A stretch of DNA of 64,000 nt from Amoebidium appalachense (lineage: Eukaryota > Ichthyosporea), in the NCBI GenBank assembly GCA_963693365.1, contig CAVNZM010000003.1, positions 9,362,001 through 9,426,000 on the forward strand, written 5' to 3'. This document shows, in pieces, positions 61,700 through 64,000 of this stretch. How positions within the stretch are numbered: position 1 is the stretch's first letter; each line of letters starts with the position of its first letter. The translations under genes and the position numbers were made by a program. A model generated the notes under the pieces. That model was not told the DNA's origin. It made no database searches and worked only from the letters and a program-made list of their open reading frames with translations.

Positions 61700-62635
61700 C
61701 AACTGCACAACGGATAAAATCCGTAAACTTAGCCAATCACAACTAGGAAAGTCGAGATGTCCTTGGGTGTAGACCCTAACAGCAGCCAATCAAAAGCGTT
61801 GCTGTTTTCATAAAAGCGGCTTCAAAGTTGGCCAAAGAAGAAGGTTCGTGACACAAATGCTTGAATACAAAGTTCCTCTTGATTAAAAACATTAGGAAAA
61901 ATGGACAAATTGTTTTCTTAATTCACAAAGAAGCAAAATATTTCAAGTAGTCACCAGTGCAAATCTGCCCCTTCTCATATCATTTTTGATTCGCTTAGCC
62001 AGCACTATTTACAGACTCTTGCTCTGGGGCTGATTTCAATAAAATACATGAGGCACTCAAAAGCTAAACATCGCCTACTCTCAGAGTTTAGATAACAAAA
62101 ATCTAGAAACACAGTTAAGCAAATAAAAAAATATTAGTTCCTATATTCTTAAGAAAAATAAACTCTTTGCCCACTAAATTAGTAAATGCAAAGGGAAAAA
62201 TGGATATGGCTTTTTGAAAAAGCACCCATTTTAGGGGGTATTGGGGGATACAGCGTTCATCGCAATGGAATGTGGCCACTTTGCGGGTCTCTGACGGGCC
62301 TGGAAACGGAGGAGTGCAGATCGGAATGCAAAAATGGAACCGGCTGGGTTGGACTAAGATTCGATCCAAGTATTGAATCCAAGTTGCCAGGTACCAGTAT
62401 AGTCGACTCAGCGCTGTGAAAGAAACTTCGTTATACAAGTATACAAGTCACAACGGTTGTGTTTTCATAATATGTACACACAAATACACACGCACGCACG
62501 CACACACACACAGAGAGATTGGCCGTGGAGCTGGTGTGGTTACATACATGTGCCATCCGGGGGGTTTAGAAAAGATGGTGAAGTTCAACGGTTGTTCCCA
62601 AGGCCCTATTAGCTAACGGTTTGGGGCGGAGGGGG

Positions 62636-62669
<34 letters not shown>

Positions 62670-64000
62670 TGGCGCACACAATCTCACGTGTATATACACA
62701 TACAAACAAGTATGTCCACGCTCTCACTCTGGAGTCAGGGGAGAGACAGAACACAGTCTGTGGTATCTACACCGTAAGTTACACAAATGCTCCGGCACCA
62801 AGTGACTGCACCGACCACACGCTACTTTGCACGTACGCTACCAAAACACTGGGGCACAAGTCACACGCCCACTGTGACTCGCAGCACACGCGTGCACGTG
62901 CACACACACCGCCCATGACACACGCGCGCACAAAGAGCACCATGGAGCAGCCTAAAACACAAGAACTTTTTCCGCACGACTTTTGTACAACTATGCTGAA
63001 CTTCGCTGGCAGATGGGGAGAAGAGATGAAGAGGTGCGCACCTACAAGCACTTACACAACACCGACGACACGCAACCATCTAGTGTTTACATAACACGGT
63101 AACGAAAACGTAAACAACCGCTCAGCTACGAACTACGCGATTGGCCAATTTGCCCGCCAAAACCAGCCTGTTACTATTTTCGGAACAGGCCTCTCATTTT
63201 TGATGCTATTTTCGGAAAAGCTGGAATCGGCGATCATTTCGGGTCAGGCTGGAGTAAGCCTGCCCCGGAACTCAGCTTCAGATCGTGACGCATACGTTTC
63301 CAGGCCCGTCAGAGTAGGAGGCCTTGGACCAAGGCCTTCCCCGTGAACCATCTTTCCCACAGAAACCACCACGCGAGGTGAGGCGTGAAAACGTGCACAG
63401 CTGTGCGTGTGTAGAGTCCGTACGTGTGGGTGTGCGTGTGCCACACCACACCTAAGAGCCACACGAGGGAGGGAACAGTGTCCTCCTACATATGTCCCTG
63501 GTTTCTCCCGGTTGATGAACCAACGTAATAAAGCTAGCCCAGCAGGCGGCCTTCGATACGTAAAACACTATTAACACTCGCACAACGTCACGTTGCAAAC
63601 ACATTGGGTGTATATACACAAGCGTCTTTATCATGACCTTGACGCAAACCTGAAAGTTACACACGTGCGCGTGCAAGAAAAAAAAGACAGCATGCACTTA
63701 CCTAGTCGCCACGTCAGAGTACGTAATGTACGTACAAGCGGGCGCACAATTTCACACCTTCCTGTTCATAGCCACCGTCGCGCCCGACGAAGTTCTTCAC
63801 ATATGCATGCAGTGACGCACACAGGTGTCACCGTTACCACCCCCTCTCCCCCCTCCCTCACTCCTTCATAAATCCTCTCCCCACCCCCCCCCCTCCCCTC
63901 CCTCCTTCCCCCGGCCCCAAAACAGCAAAATATTGAACGTTCGCCTGAGAGCCGCCCCCACAGCACCTTTGCAAACCATGTTTTTATAAGCTAGCAGTGT
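61700..64000. other. No gene seen to the window end
   Basis: Unique AT-rich sequence to 62480, a G-run at 62639-62666, then mixed sequence with short CA tracts. A 20-base segment at 62289-62308 has an exact inverted copy at 63295-63314. The open frame at 62943-63091 (MEQPKTQELF onward) is too short to support. Confidence 0.55.

Noticed and set aside
62350-62400. tRNA-like B box (agattcgatcc)
   Set aside because: No A box at the right distance and no cloverleaf could be drawn.
62943-63094. Short frame MEQPKTQELF... of about 50 codons
   Set aside because: Too short, no domain and no splice or promoter context.

Overview
The window looks like a nuclear segment from a eukaryotic protist or alga. 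It has spliceosomal introns in clear genes, AATAAA signals, TATA boxes, three classes of retroelement (Ty1/copia, DIRS-type tyrosine-recombinase elements, a non-LTR element) and a very heavy load of microsatellites and C/G homopolymers. I cannot place the lineage from sequence alone. There is no operon-like layout and no bacterial or organellar signature.

Layout: 1-5988 is a Ty1/copia LTR retrotransposon on the minus strand, cut by the window start. 6723-9057 is a weakly supported small gene with one large repeat-filled intron. 10361-11035 is an intronless orphan membrane protein. 14145-19132 is a complete six-exon 14-3-3 gene (247 aa). 20361-23545 is a mobile element with a tyrosine recombinase and a second ORF but no reverse transcriptase, bounded by split direct repeats. 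24.3-26.1 kb is a satellite with a 359-bp higher-order period, abutted by a DIRS-type retrotransposon (26103-31276; Gag, RT-RNase H, tyrosine recombinase). 31.3-33.2 kb is C-rich, (CA)n and (TCCC)n sequence. 33.24-39.41 kb is a 183-bp tandem array interrupted cleanly by a second, internally deleted DIRS-type element (34504-39050). 40102-42119 is an unrecognised five-exon gene. 42.6-43.5 kb is a hairpin- and tandem-repeat-rich stretch. 44.0-47.5 kb is a tandemly duplicated, decayed non-LTR retrotransposon. 50818-58075 is a complete eight-exon heme oxygenase gene (282 aa). 60525-61532 (minus) is a secreted cysteine-rich repeat protein. The last 2.4 kb shows no gene.

The host genes look like unlinked housekeeping and secretory functions: 14-3-3 phosphopeptide adaptor, heme breakdown to biliverdin, and a surface or secreted Cys-rich protein. 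The repeat content holds most of the novelty. The main points are: (1) the RT-less element with Ngaro/PAT-like split direct repeats at 20.4-23.5 kb; (2) a natural empty-site proof of insertion without target duplication for the second DIRS element; (3) introns that begin with GT/G repeats and end with AC/C repeats, so that their two ends are complementary; (4) a family of interspersed repeats whose 3' ends all run into poly(C). Frameshifts in most mobile-element ORFs fall at C/G homopolymers or CA repeats, so assembly error cannot be excluded for them.
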